Shown here piece by piece: positions 25,990 to 34,940 of a DNA stretch of 64,000 bases (position 1 is its first letter; every line of letters begins with the position of its first letter). This stretch comes from an uncultured Paracoccaceae bacterium (GTDB lineage: Bacteria; Pseudomonadota; Alphaproteobacteria; Rhodobacterales; Rhodobacteraceae). The DNA lies in the NCBI GenBank assembly GCA_947496535.1, contig CANMDE010000003.1:186001-250000 (forward strand). Direction: 5' to 3'. The translations under genes were made by a program, and so were the position numbers. The notes beneath the pieces are model-generated. The model saw nothing but the letters and a program-made list of their open reading frames with translations, did no database searches and had not been told where the DNA came from.

Positions 25990-27183
25990 CTACCCCTTCA
26001 CCGCCTTCACGATCTTCTGCGCGCCATCTTTCAAATCGTCCGCAGCAATCACGTCCACATCAGAGTTGTTGATGATGTCCTTCCCTTGCTGCACGTTGGT
26101 GCCTTCGAGGCGTACGACCAGTGGCACCTTCAGTCCGACTTCTTTCACTGCGGCAACAACGCCCTCGGCGATCACATCGCAGCGCATGATGCCGCCGAAG
26201 ATGTTGACGAGGATGCCTTTGACGTTGGGGTCAGACGTGATGATCTTGAACGCCTCGGTCACTTTTTCCTTGGTAGCGCCACCGCCCACGTCGAGGAAGT
26301 TGGCAGGCTCGGCCCCGTAAAGCTTGATGATGTCCATCGTCGCCATGGCGAGGCCCGCGCCGTTGACCATGCAGCCGATTTCACCGTCGAGCGCGATGTA
26401 GTTCAGATCGTATTTCGATGCGGCGAGTTCTTTGGGGTCTTCCTCGGTCTCGTCCCGCAGGGCGGCCACGTCGGCGTGCCGGTAAACGGCGTTGCCGTCG
26501 AATGAGACCTTGGCATCAAGCACCTTGAGATCGCCCTTGTCGGTCACGATCAGCGGGTTGATTTCCAGCATCTCCATGTCTTTTTCGACAAATGCTTTAT
26601 AGAGCAGCCCCATCAGGCCAACGCATTGTTTGACCTGAGGCCCTTCGAGACCCAACGCGAAAGCAACGCGGCGACCGTGGTAGGGTTGGTAACCCGTGGC
26701 GGGGTCGACCGTGAAATTCAGGATTTTTTCCGGTGTGTTGGCTGCCACTTCCTCAATATCCATGCCCCCCTCGGTCGAGCAGACAAAGCCGATGCGGCTT
26801 GTTTGCCGATCCACAAGCAGAGCGAGGTAGAGTTCGGTTTCAATGCCCGAACCGTCCTCGATATAGATGCGGTTCACGACCTTGCCGGCTGGGCCAGTCT
26901 GATGCGTGACCAGAGTGCGGCCCAGCATTTTTTTGGCTTCAGTTGCAGCCTCTTCAACCGATTTGGCGAGACGAACGCCCCCGGCTTCGCCTGCGTCGCT
27001 TTCCTTGAATTTACCCTTACCGCGACCGCCCGCGTGGATTTGCGCCTTGACCACCCACAAAGGCCCGTCAAGCTCTCCTGCAGCGGTTTTGGCCTCTTCG
27101 GCTTTCATGACGGGGCGTCCGTCGGAAACGGGAGCACCGTAGCTGCGCAACAGGGCTTTGGCCTGGTATTCATGGATGTTCAT
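25990..27183 (-). CDS. sucC: Succinate-CoA ligase, beta subunit (ADP-forming)
   Basis: This 397-residue subunit has an N-terminal ATP-grasp domain ([35 protein letters not shown] with the nucleotide-binding lysine) and a C-terminal succinate/CoA-ligase domain ([48 protein letters not shown]). It forms the ADP/GDP-binding half of the enzyme with SucD. As the first gene of the minus-strand TCA block, its upstream region (27184-27442) carries the likely promoter and two palindromic operator-like sites. Confidence 0.97.
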   Translation of the reverse strand: MNIHEYQAKALLRSYGAPVSDGRPVMKAEEAKTAAGELDGPLWVVKAQIHAGGRGKGKFKESDAGEAGGVRLAKSVEEAATEAKKMLGRTLVTHQTGPAGKVVNRIYIEDGSGIETELYLALLVDRQTSRIGFVCSTEGGMDIEEVAANTPEKILNFTVDPATGYQPYHGRRVAFALGLEGPQVKQCVGLMGLLYKAFVEKDMEMLEINPLIVTDKGDLKVLDAKVSFDGNAVYRHADVAALRDETEEDPKELAASKYDLNYIALDGEIGCMVNGAGLAMATMDIIKLYGAEPANFLDVGGGATKEKVTEAFKIITSDPNVKGILVNIFGGIMRCDVIAEGVVAAVKEVGLKVPLVVRLEGTNVQQGKDIINNSDVDVIAADDLKDGAQKIVKAVKG

Positions 27184-27282
27184 GGGGCTTGTCCAATGTG
27201 GCTTCGATTTGGCAAAGTTTAAACCACAGGAAATGAACGTATTCTAACCGAAAATCACTTCGAAGCAGAATAATCGAACATT

Positions 27283-27313
27283 TGTGATCACAAGAATTTT
27301 TAGTGTGATCACA
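27283..27313. promoter_or_regulatory. Paired operator-like palindromes upstream of sucC
   Basis: The palindrome TGTGATCACA occurs at 27283-27292 and again at 27304-27313, centre to centre 21 bp, that is two turns of the helix. Both are about 100-130 bp upstream of the sucC ATG in an otherwise AT-rich gap. Two identical phased palindromes strongly suggest cooperative binding of a dimeric regulator. The regulator cannot be named; GntR, LacI or Crp-like proteins would fit the symmetry. Confidence 0.7.
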
Positions 27314-27442
27314 AAAGGGATGATGAAAGTTGAAATGATGATAATTCCATGCTTTGAATGGGATTCGTCACATCAAACCCGCAGCAGAACTGCTAGGCTT
27401 GCCAAGCGCCATGGTGTCTTACCAAATGGCAACCCTGTCGGA

Positions 27443-29242
27443 TCAGGCTTTCAAAGCCATCTCGCGGAATGTTTCGTTATTCGCGACCAATTCGTCGTAG
27501 GTGCCAACAGCGGCTACGGTCCCGCGTTCCATCATGAAAATCTGATCGCAATCCTGCACAGTCGTCAGCCGGTGGGCGATAAGGATGATGGTTTTCTGCG
27601 ATCTGATGTTGTGGACAGCCTCCATTACAACACGCTCTGTGATATTATCCAAAGCAGAAGTGGCTTCATCCATAATGAGCAAAGAGGGGTTACCGTAAAG
27701 CGCCCGAGCGATGCCGATACGCTGCCGCTGGCCGCCGGATAGACGTACGCCGCGTTCGCCGATGGTTGTTTGATACCCTTCGGGCAATTCCTGCGTGACG
27801 AAATCATGCAAAGCGGCAGTGCGCGCAGCGGATTCCACTGCGGCCATGTCGATATCTTCCTTTTCGATCCCGAAGGCGATGTTTTGGGCGATGGTGCTAT
27901 CCGTCAGAAAGATATCCTGCGGCACGTATCCGATCGCTTTCTGCCATGATCGCTTGTTCATTTTTGTGATAGGTTCGCCATCAACGGCAAGGGTGCCATC
28001 TTGCATGTCCAGAAGGCCAAGGATCAGATCGATCAAGGTAGTCTTGCCTGCACCGGTTCCGCCAACAATACCAACTGTCGTGTTCGCCTTTATCGTCAGA
28101 GACACGTCATGGAGAGCGGCCCGTTCTGAAGCACCATATCTATAGTCTACATTCGCCAAGGACAGTTCTTGGGTCAGCTTGATTGGTTCTTGCGTGCTTG
28201 GCAATTCAAACGCACCCATTTCGCGCGCTTCGTGGTATTGTCGGTCCATACGGTTCAAAAGCGCTGTTGAGCTGCGGATAGCAACCAAACTGTGATACAT
28301 CTTTTGTATGGTCGGCAGCAGGCGCATAACCGCAAACGCGAAGATCCCCAAGGTTGGCACGATAGCCACCAGATTACCTTCGTTCCGTAGCAGCAGAATG
28401 AAGATAATGGAAAGCAGGATACCGAACGTCATGGCTTCAAGCGCATAGCGTGGCAGTTCCCCTAAGACTGTGCGCGTGGTCGAAAATATCGCCCGTCGTT
28501 TTGCTGGGTCTTCGTAGCGTGCGGTATAGGCTTCCTCCAGGCCCGATAGTTTCACCTGTTTCAGTCCACCCATCACCTCTGTCACGATGCGATAGCGCTC
28601 TTGATTGGTTTTGAGGATTTCCTGACCGACGCGGTAAATATACTTCCGAAGGAATAGATAGATTGCGGCATAGCCGCCACCCAGTAGGGAAGCCGACAAG
28701 ATCGACACGAGCGGATCAACGACGACCAAAAATGTCACAATGGCAATGGTGGATACTGATCCGGCAATCAGGCGGAGCATGGGGATTATCGCGTGAAAGA
28801 CGAGATAGTCGATCTCATCCAGCACGTCTTTGGCCATGTCGGCGCTGTTTTTGTTCAAAAACCAGCTGTAGGGCCGGGTTAAGTATGATTGCAAAAGCTG
28901 ACAGGCTAGCGCGTAGCCATGCGCATTTGCAAAACGTGTGATCGCGTATGCGTCAAGCGCCTTGATCGCGAGGCTCACCAAAACAACGAAGAAGACAAAG
29001 ACTGATAAGAATATCTGAAAGTAGTAAGTGTCTTCAAATCCAAAAAACGAATAAATTCCTGATAATACGGCGTTTTCAGAGATTAATCCCGGATCGGATA
29101 AGATACTGAGAAACAGCATGACGGACGAGATCCCCATGATTTCTGCGATGGCTGCAAAAATCATAATGACCATCAATATATAGAAACCGCGTCGTTGCTT
29201 GCGGTCAAACAACGACATCATCTGGCGATACGTTTTAATCAT
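27443..29242 (-). CDS. ABC exporter, flippase type (membrane domain plus ATPase)
   Basis: This 599-residue protein has an N-terminal six-helix type I exporter domain (residues about 20-330) and a C-terminal ATPase with Walker A GGTGAGKTTLIDL, Q-loop YVPQDIF, signature LSGGQRQRIGIARALYG and Walker B LLIMDEATSALD. It is most like the PglK/MsbA group that flips lipid-linked oligosaccharides, not like peptide or type I protein secretion exporters, because no C39 or similar N-terminal domain is present. The ATG at 29242 is chosen; the frame upstream to 29320 runs into a terminator. It lies next to surface-protein and exopolysaccharide genes. Confidence 0.85.
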   Translation of the reverse strand: MIKTYRQMMSLFDRKQRRGFYILMVIMIFAAIAEIMGISSVMLFLSILSDPGLISENAVLSGIYSFFGFEDTYYFQIFLSVFVFFVVLVSLAIKALDAYAITRFANAHGYALACQLLQSYLTRPYSWFLNKNSADMAKDVLDEIDYLVFHAIIPMLRLIAGSVSTIAIVTFLVVVDPLVSILSASLLGGGYAAIYLFLRKYIYRVGQEILKTNQERYRIVTEVMGGLKQVKLSGLEEAYTARYEDPAKRRAIFSTTRTVLGELPRYALEAMTFGILLSIIFILLLRNEGNLVAIVPTLGIFAFAVMRLLPTIQKMYHSLVAIRSSTALLNRMDRQYHEAREMGAFELPSTQEPIKLTQELSLANVDYRYGASERAALHDVSLTIKANTTVGIVGGTGAGKTTLIDLILGLLDMQDGTLAVDGEPITKMNKRSWQKAIGYVPQDIFLTDSTIAQNIAFGIEKEDIDMAAVESAARTAALHDFVTQELPEGYQTTIGERGVRLSGGQRQRIGIARALYGNPSLLIMDEATSALDNITERVVMEAVHNIRSQKTIILIAHRLTTVQDCDQIFMMERGTVAAVGTYDELVANNETFREMALKA

Positions 29243-29286
29243 GCGTCCATACGAATTGCTTACAGTAAATATAAATCTGGAGTGCC

Positions 29287-29327
29287 AAAATAAAAAGAAA
29301 ACCCCGCAGCGATGCTTCACTACGGGG
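29287..29327 (-). terminator. Rho-independent terminator of the PA14/G8 giant gene
   Basis: The minus strand folds as CCCCGTAGTG/CGCTGCGGGG (with two GU pairs, arms near 29302-29311 and 29318-29327) with a 6-base loop, followed by TTTTCTTTTTATTTT. It lies 60 bp after the stop of the giant gene and separates it from the ABC exporter gene. Confidence 0.9.
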
Positions 29328-29389
29328 ATGCATATTATGTCCGATCTCGATAGGCAATTGCCGGATCGAGATCGGCAAGAAACGGGTGG

Positions 29390-32300
29390 TTAGCTGTCCC
29401 AGACTTCAATGGTGACTTCCGCAATTGCGAAGTGACCCTCCTCGTCAGAAGCCCAGTAGCGGAAAGTGTCCGTACCACTGAACCCAATATTTGGTTCATA
29501 GAGCAGCCGACCATCGTCCTGCATGTAGACATCCCCATTGCCTGGGTCCATGAAACCGTCGACTATCAGGTCGTCACCATCAGCATCGGTGTCGTTTGCG
29601 ATGACATCAATGTAAACGCCAGTGTCAACGCGGGTCGCAACATTATCGTCCCGCGCCGCTGGCGCAGTACCGCCCAGATCGATTGTTCCGTTATATTGGG
29701 CACCGCCCAACTGGTTAACGAACCAGCTGTTGTTGATCTCGTTGTCGGTCATATCGATCACAACCACATGCGCAAATTTCAACAGCTCACCAGTGGCACG
29801 GTCGGCTACAAAATCTTCTACCAGTAGAATGTTCCTGCCGCTTTCGTCCTTGTAATAACCTTCGGTCACAATGAGCTGCGACAGCTCTTCGAAACTGACT
29901 GTGAACTCGTCACTGTCATACCAGCGGTCGCGAGAACCGATAGAGTCGGTCTTGGTGCCGGATAGCTCGAGCGCCTGGCCTCTTGATAGGATCGTATCGC
30001 CGGTCATGTCAAAGCTCAGCCGACCGTCCACGAGGTCGTCAGAGCTTAGGATCGGACTGGCTTGCGCGTTGTAGTTATTATAGTCAGTGCCGACGTCAGA
30101 CATCTCTACATCGATAAAGATGTTTCCTACATCCGACATGGTTTGTGAAAAATGGAAGGTGTTTGACGTGTTAACACCGGTATCAAAACCTTCGACATTC
30201 AGACCGTTGACCACAATATCAAATGCGTTCGCCCCGTAGTTGACGCCGGTGTTGGTATGGTTGCCCAGTGTCTCATCGGCGCTGACCAGATCGAAATCAA
30301 TCAGTGTGTAGTGAGCCGTATAGCTGATATCGACGCCATTGGCAGTTTCCCAGTTCAAGAAACCGTCAAACACGGAACGGATTTCGTGATTGTGCTGTTC
30401 GGGATTGTTTTTGATAACAACCAAACCCGTTTGGGTTCCAAAAGCCTCGTTGTCGCGGAAACCTTGGATTGGTGACTGGTTGATCTCTACCTCATCGGCG
30501 CCGAACGCGATTTCAGCATAGTCCAGGCCTTCGGTCGGTGAATCCTGCGGTGCCGAACGGTGGAACCACACATACCCATTTGTCGTGTTAATCGCGACGT
30601 TTTCAGCCGCTTCGACAAGACGTCCAGCGAAGAAGAACCCGTCGCCTGTGCGTCCGTTGTCGTGGCGAGAGGTATCGTCGCCTGCTTTGATGTCCCAGGC
30701 TCCGTATGAATAGCCTTCCACGTCGATGGCCATATTGCGGGCCCAGATACCTGTTTCATCGCCGTCCTCTGCGGCAAATGCAGCACCAAAGATATCATAC
30801 GCCACGTTGTCGGTGAAGTTGGCGTTGCTGGAATGGTGCACGAAACCCCAGCCGGGTGAGCCACTCACCGTGTTGCCCACAGCCATCGCCGGGTTTTCTT
30901 GATCGTCCGTCCCGGTCTTGTGGAAGTGGAACGAATAGCGCCCCTTAATGTTGCTGTCTGACGTCACAGTGTCCAATGTGCCAACATCGAACGCAGATTC
31001 CGACTTATCGGTTCTGCCCAGATCATCAAATGCAGCATAGCGTACATCGACATCATCGTTGTGCATGAACATCACATGGCCACGATGGTTTACGTCAGTG
31101 CTCGCGCCGTCCTCGCTTGATACGGTAATGTTGCGCGTTGTGTTCGCGACATAGGCAAACAGGTCGTCACGCGGTGTATCGTGGTCATACTGCAGTGCCT
31201 GATCGAACGTGATGACGTTGCCATTTATTGCAGTGATTGTGACTTCTTCGTCCTGGCTTTCCTGCTTTTCGATGTCACTGCCGGTCCACTCCCAGCCGGT
31301 CATATGCGTACCCGAAATCAGGATTGTGTCGCCAACCTGCCAACCTTCCGGCACTTCGGACAACTGAACAGAGGTGTCACCGGCCATCGGAGCATCGGAC
31401 ACTTTCAGGAACGATGTTTTCTCGGCGCCGTGAATTTCCACCTCGCCCATAGAGACGAGACCGCGCGAAATAAGGGTTGAGTCCCAATTCACATCAATGT
31501 CGCCGTTGTTGGCGATAACGATGTCGGTTGTCACATTGGACTGTATCGGGTTGTCTGCAGTCCCAATTTCCAAGCGGCCAGAACTGGTGACGACAAACGT
31601 ATCGACCAGCATCTTGGTGTCGGTGTCGGTTGCAAAGGACAATTCGCCGTCAACGCGAACGGTGAAAAGTGATTCATCGCTTTCGCCGTCATAGGTGACA
31701 GATACCCCTTCGGGGATCAGCACTTTTGCATTCGCGTCAGGTACTTCACCATTGTGCCATGTCGAAGGATCAAACCAGTCACCATTCGATATGGCAACAT
31801 GAGTAGCCTCTGAACGAGGAACAAGATCCAGCAATGCGCTGTGCTCTGCCATCATGCTATCGCTGGCATCATGAGAGTGCGACATCTCTGGCGCTGACAT
31901 CACCTCTTGCACAAAGGCTGCCACTTCGGCTGATGTTTCCGGAAGGTCGATTTGTGATGAGCCATGATCACTGTGATCATCATCGTCGTCGTCATCGGCA
32001 ATTTCATGGTCTGTATGGCCACCGTTGTCGCCGCCCATATCGTGGTCGTCGTCGCCGCCCATGTCGCCATCGCTCATGTCATGACCGCCGTCTTCACCAT
32101 CATCGGTGCCCATGTCCATGCCATCGCCATCTAAATCGCCGCGACTGACGGGTGTCCCGCCCTGATCTGCATCACCGTCACCACTATTGGCTGTCGGTGT
32201 TTCGGCGCCGCTATCGTCAGAGTCTTGCCCCATCAGTTTTTTGACGAACTCCAAGACCGGGCGATCAAGGCCAGGCGCAGCCATTGGCCCAATTGTGGAT

Positions 32301-33406
32301 CCAACGGTGGCACCTTTAACACCTGCAGTGTAGCTTTCGTCATGGGTTAGGGTGTCGCCACCAACCAGTACGCGCTCGCTATTGCTGTCGGGACCGCTCC
32401 ATTCCAGCCGAAGTGTCTGACTGCCATAGTTTTCAAAATAGCGAACATCGATTTCATGCACACCCGCTGCCAGCGTCAACGTCACTTCCAATTCGCGGGC
32501 GCCGTGAAGACCATCGTTATCGATGATCTTTTGCCCGTCGACATACAGCGCGGAACCATCATCTGATGTCAGAAAGATGGTATACTCACCGCCAATTTCG
32601 ACATTCAGCTGGCCTTGATAGGCGGCGGCAAAACGTTGTGATGCGCCATCCTCGTAAAAGGCCTCAGACGTTTGATAATGATTCAGATCCGTAGCAACAG
32701 CTGTCGCGTCAGGGGTTGCGGAAAAATCGATATCATCGAGACTGTCGACGCTTCGCGGTAATATGAAGTAAGAGGCCATCAACCCGGCCATATTGCCAGT
32801 GCTGACGGTTTCAGCACCAGAAGAATTGTCGTTGCCGCTGTTGCTTGCCTGATCCGTAGTCGGCTCTTCAGCTTCGTCATCGCTATCAATGTCACCATCG
32901 ATCATTGAGGATACGTAAGTTACGTTTTCTTCAGTGATAACTGAGGTGGTGCCATCAGTGTCGGGACCAGCCCATTCCAACTTTAACGTTTGACCGCCGC
33001 GGGCCTCGAAGTATTGGATTTCGATATCATGCTGACCCGCATCAAGATCGAGCGTGACTTCTTTCACTGTCGCAGCTTGCGCACCGTCATTGTCGATCAC
33101 TTGCTCGCCGTCGATGTAGACAGCGGCACCGTCATCTGAACTCAGATAAAAAGTGTAGCTACCAGCGGTTTCAACGCTCAAAGACGCGGTATAGCGGGCA
33201 GCGAAAGAGTCCGCTGGTCCGTTCTCCCAAAAGGAATCATTGCTTCCACCCAAGTCCAAGGCTGCGACCGTCCCAGTCGCGGTTGGACTTGCTTCAAAAT
33301 CAATCGCATCAAGCGACCATACGGTAGTAGGAAGCGCAAAGTATTCAGCGTAAAAGCCGCTAACGCGAGCACCGCTGTTCGTCTGGTTGTCGTCTGTGAC
33401 AGGCAT
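29390..33406 (-). CDS. Giant secreted multidomain protein: two PA14, Asp/His-rich linker, G8, CEMIP/TMEM2-like beta-helix, Ig-like
   Basis: This 1338-residue protein has in order: PA14 domain 1 (about 16-165, GFYAEYFALP to KLEWAGPDTDG), PA14 domain 2 (about 207-337, YTIFLTSDDGSALYVDGQKI), a linker of about 130 residues rich in D, G, H and M (about 392-522), a G8 domain (about 539-650, NGDWFDPSTWHNGEVPDANA), a right-handed beta-helix (about 650-1150) with SFHFHKTG, GWGFVHHSSNANFTDNVAYD and AFAAEDGDETG, and a C-terminal Ig-like domain (IDVIANDTDADGDDL). PA14 domains bind glycans; the G8/helix part aligns in pattern with animal CEMIP/TMEM2 hyaluronan-degrading proteins. No signal peptide and no RTX repeats are seen, so the export route is unknown. 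I start at ATG 33406, not the TTG at 33415. Confidence 0.85.
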   Translation of the reverse strand: MPVTDDNQTNSGARVSGFYAEYFALPTTVWSLDAIDFEASPTATGTVAALDLGGSNDSFWENGPADSFAARYTASLSVETAGSYTFYLSSDDGAAVYIDGEQVIDNDGAQAATVKEVTLDLDAGQHDIEIQYFEARGGQTLKLEWAGPDTDGTTSVITEENVTYVSSMIDGDIDSDDEAEEPTTDQASNSGNDNSSGAETVSTGNMAGLMASYFILPRSVDSLDDIDFSATPDATAVATDLNHYQTSEAFYEDGASQRFAAAYQGQLNVEIGGEYTIFLTSDDGSALYVDGQKIIDNDGLHGARELEVTLTLAAGVHEIDVRYFENYGSQTLRLEWSGPDSNSERVLVGGDTLTHDESYTAGVKGATVGSTIGPMAAPGLDRPVLEFVKKLMGQDSDDSGAETPTANSGDGDADQGGTPVSRGDLDGDGMDMGTDDGEDGGHDMSDGDMGGDDDHDMGGDNGGHTDHEIADDDDDDDHSDHGSSQIDLPETSAEVAAFVQEVMSAPEMSHSHDASDSMMAEHSALLDLVPRSEATHVAISNGDWFDPSTWHNGEVPDANAKVLIPEGVSVTYDGESDESLFTVRVDGELSFATDTDTKMLVDTFVVTSSGRLEIGTADNPIQSNVTTDIVIANNGDIDVNWDSTLISRGLVSMGEVEIHGAEKTSFLKVSDAPMAGDTSVQLSEVPEGWQVGDTILISGTHMTGWEWTGSDIEKQESQDEEVTITAINGNVITFDQALQYDHDTPRDDLFAYVANTTRNITVSSEDGASTDVNHRGHVMFMHNDDVDVRYAAFDDLGRTDKSESAFDVGTLDTVTSDSNIKGRYSFHFHKTGTDDQENPAMAVGNTVSGSPGWGFVHHSSNANFTDNVAYDIFGAAFAAEDGDETGIWARNMAIDVEGYSYGAWDIKAGDDTSRHDNGRTGDGFFFAGRLVEAAENVAINTTNGYVWFHRSAPQDSPTEGLDYAEIAFGADEVEINQSPIQGFRDNEAFGTQTGLVVIKNNPEQHNHEIRSVFDGFLNWETANGVDISYTAHYTLIDFDLVSADETLGNHTNTGVNYGANAFDIVVNGLNVEGFDTGVNTSNTFHFSQTMSDVGNIFIDVEMSDVGTDYNNYNAQASPILSSDDLVDGRLSFDMTGDTILSRGQALELSGTKTDSIGSRDRWYDSDEFTVSFEELSQLIVTEGYYKDESGRNILLVEDFVADRATGELLKFAHVVVIDMTDNEINNSWFVNQLGGAQYNGTIDLGGTAPAARDDNVATRVDTGVYIDVIANDTDADGDDLIVDGFMDPGNGDVYMQDDGRLLYEPNIGFSGTDTFRYWASDEEGHFAIAEVTIEVWDS

Positions 33407-33987
33407 CGTGGGCAAGTCCTAGTGAGTGGCTGTGAGAGAGCCGTTTTCGAGAAAACCAATTGTTTACCGTGAGTTGCGGCAGACAAAGGGCGCATATGCG
33501 TTCAAAATGTGTCATGCAGTTCACATGCAGTTTCTAAAAAAACTGATAATGGAGTCGCATTAAGTCCGAGAATTTGGACGAGATCGGCTGGTGGCCCTTT
33601 TGAAAATTAAGACGTCTTATGATCCCACAACGCACTGATTGATTTAGTAAATAGTAAAGTCACCTCTTTGTTAACGAAGATTAACATAGCCCAAAGGGCG
33701 CTCGTCAATCAACTACAGCCCTAGTGGCCGAGCTTGTTTTTCAGCAGCGTTACCAGGCGGTAGCCCAATTAATGAGCGAAAAATCGCGCATTTGGACTGG
33801 CCTTGCTACTACTTCTCGCCCAAAAGTATGTCTTTTGTTTCTTTTTCGTGTATATTTGGAGTTAAATCACCCTATTGATGTGTTATTTTTGCATTATCGC
33901 GGTTTACGCGAGTCTTCTATTATCAATAGATTCGGTGCTGTAATTTTGCCGATTCTATTTTAACAATTTTTGGCTGGAACTTTCATC
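33407..33987. other. Long AT-rich intergenic region between divergent genes
   Basis: This 581-bp stretch lies between the divergent giant gene and SGNH gene and must hold both promoters. It is markedly AT-rich. It contains a tandem repeat of CATGCAGTT (33513-33534) and two TTAAC boxes ten bases apart (33671 and 33681). An open frame at 33724-33963 has no ribosome site or recognisable sequence, and I do not call it. Confidence 0.6.
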
Positions 33988-34920
33988 ATGATTACTCGTT
34001 TGAAAGCTGCTTTGGTTTCGACTGTAGCGGTTGGCGCCGCGCTGGTGGGGCTGACGCAATTTGGCTCAGCACGTATCTTAGATCAGGAGAGCTTTGACGC
34101 GGTTTACGCCGATCCAGCACCATCAGTTGATGGACCATTGAGGGTTTTTCACCTTGGACATAGCTTGGTCGGCCGCGATATGCCTGCGATGCTGGCGCAG
34201 TTGGCTGGTGATGGGCATGCCTACGAAAGCCAGTTGGGCTGGGGTGCCAATATGAAGGCACATTGGGAACCAGACGTTCAGATCAATGGGTTTGATCAGG
34301 AAAACGCCCATCCCCGGTATCGGGATGCCAAAGAGGCTGTAGCCTCGGCAGAATACGATGCGATCGTGTTGACCGAGATGGTAGAAATCAAGGATGCCAT
34401 CGCCTACTTCGATAGCCCACGATACCTTCGTCGCTGGACAGATGCGGCATGGGCCGGAAATCCACAGGCGCGTGTTTACTTTTACGAAAGCTGGCATGAG
34501 CTTGACGATGAAGACGGCTGGCTTGACCGTATTGATCGCGATCTGGCTCTTTATTGGGAAGGTGAAATACTGCGTTCGGCATTGGCGGAAGACGATGCGA
34601 GGCGCCCGATCTACGTCATACCTGCGGGCCAGGTGATGGCGCGCTTTGTCCGTGCCGTGGAGGATCAGGGCGGAGTGGGGAATGTCACGGACCGCACTGA
34701 TTTGTTCAAAGACAAGATCCATCCCAACGACCTAGGCATGTATTTGGTCGCTTTGACGCATTACGCGGCACTCTATCAACGAAGCCCTGTCGGTCTTCCG
34801 CATGAACTTCTGCGCGCGAACGGTGAACCTGCAGATGCCCCGAGCGCAGATGTAGCTGCCATGATGCAAGAGGTCGTATGGGATGTTGTTCAGAATTACG
34901 CTCCTGCGGGACTTCCCTGA
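33988..34920 (+). CDS. SGNH/GDSL-like hydrolase with N-terminal membrane or signal segment
   Basis: This 310-residue protein begins with a hydrophobic signal or anchor (MITRLKAALVSTVAVGAALV) and then has LRVFHLGHSLVGRDMPAMLAQ, in which GHSL takes the place of the GDSL nucleophile block, GWGANMKAHWEP (block with Gly), YDAIVLTEMVE, and the C-terminal catalytic pair in KIHPNDLGMYLVALTHY (D-x-x-H-like: KDKIHPND). It is probably an exported ester hydrolase, perhaps deacetylating a glycan. The ATG at 33988 is preferred to the TTG at 33970. It is convergent with the exosortase gene, 20 bp apart. Confidence 0.75.
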   Translation: MITRLKAALVSTVAVGAALVGLTQFGSARILDQESFDAVYADPAPSVDGPLRVFHLGHSLVGRDMPAMLAQLAGDGHAYESQLGWGANMKAHWEPDVQINGFDQENAHPRYRDAKEAVASAEYDAIVLTEMVEIKDAIAYFDSPRYLRRWTDAAWAGNPQARVYFYESWHELDDEDGWLDRIDRDLALYWEGEILRSALAEDDARRPIYVIPAGQVMARFVRAVEDQGGVGNVTDRTDLFKDKIHPNDLGMYLVALTHYAALYQRSPVGLPHELLRANGEPADAPSADVAAMMQEVVWDVVQNYAPAGLP

Positions 34921-34940
34921 TTAACAACGCCGGCACAACA

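Noticed and set aside
27340..27460. Plus-strand stretch resembling a helix-turn-helix (ALNGIRHIKPAAELLGLPS)
   Set aside because: It is short, has no start codon or partner domain, and runs into the antisense of the ABC exporter gene; likely chance.
29390..33406. RTX-type type I secretion substrate
   Set aside because: No GGxGxDxUx nonapeptide repeats were found, although the protein is acidic and Asp-rich.
33671..33684. Possible CtrA site (TTAA-N6-TTAA)
   Set aside because: The consensus spacer is seven bases, and it is six here.
33724..33963. 79-codon open frame in the AT-rich gap
   Set aside because: No ribosome site, no recognisable sequence, and it ends against the SGNH gene start.
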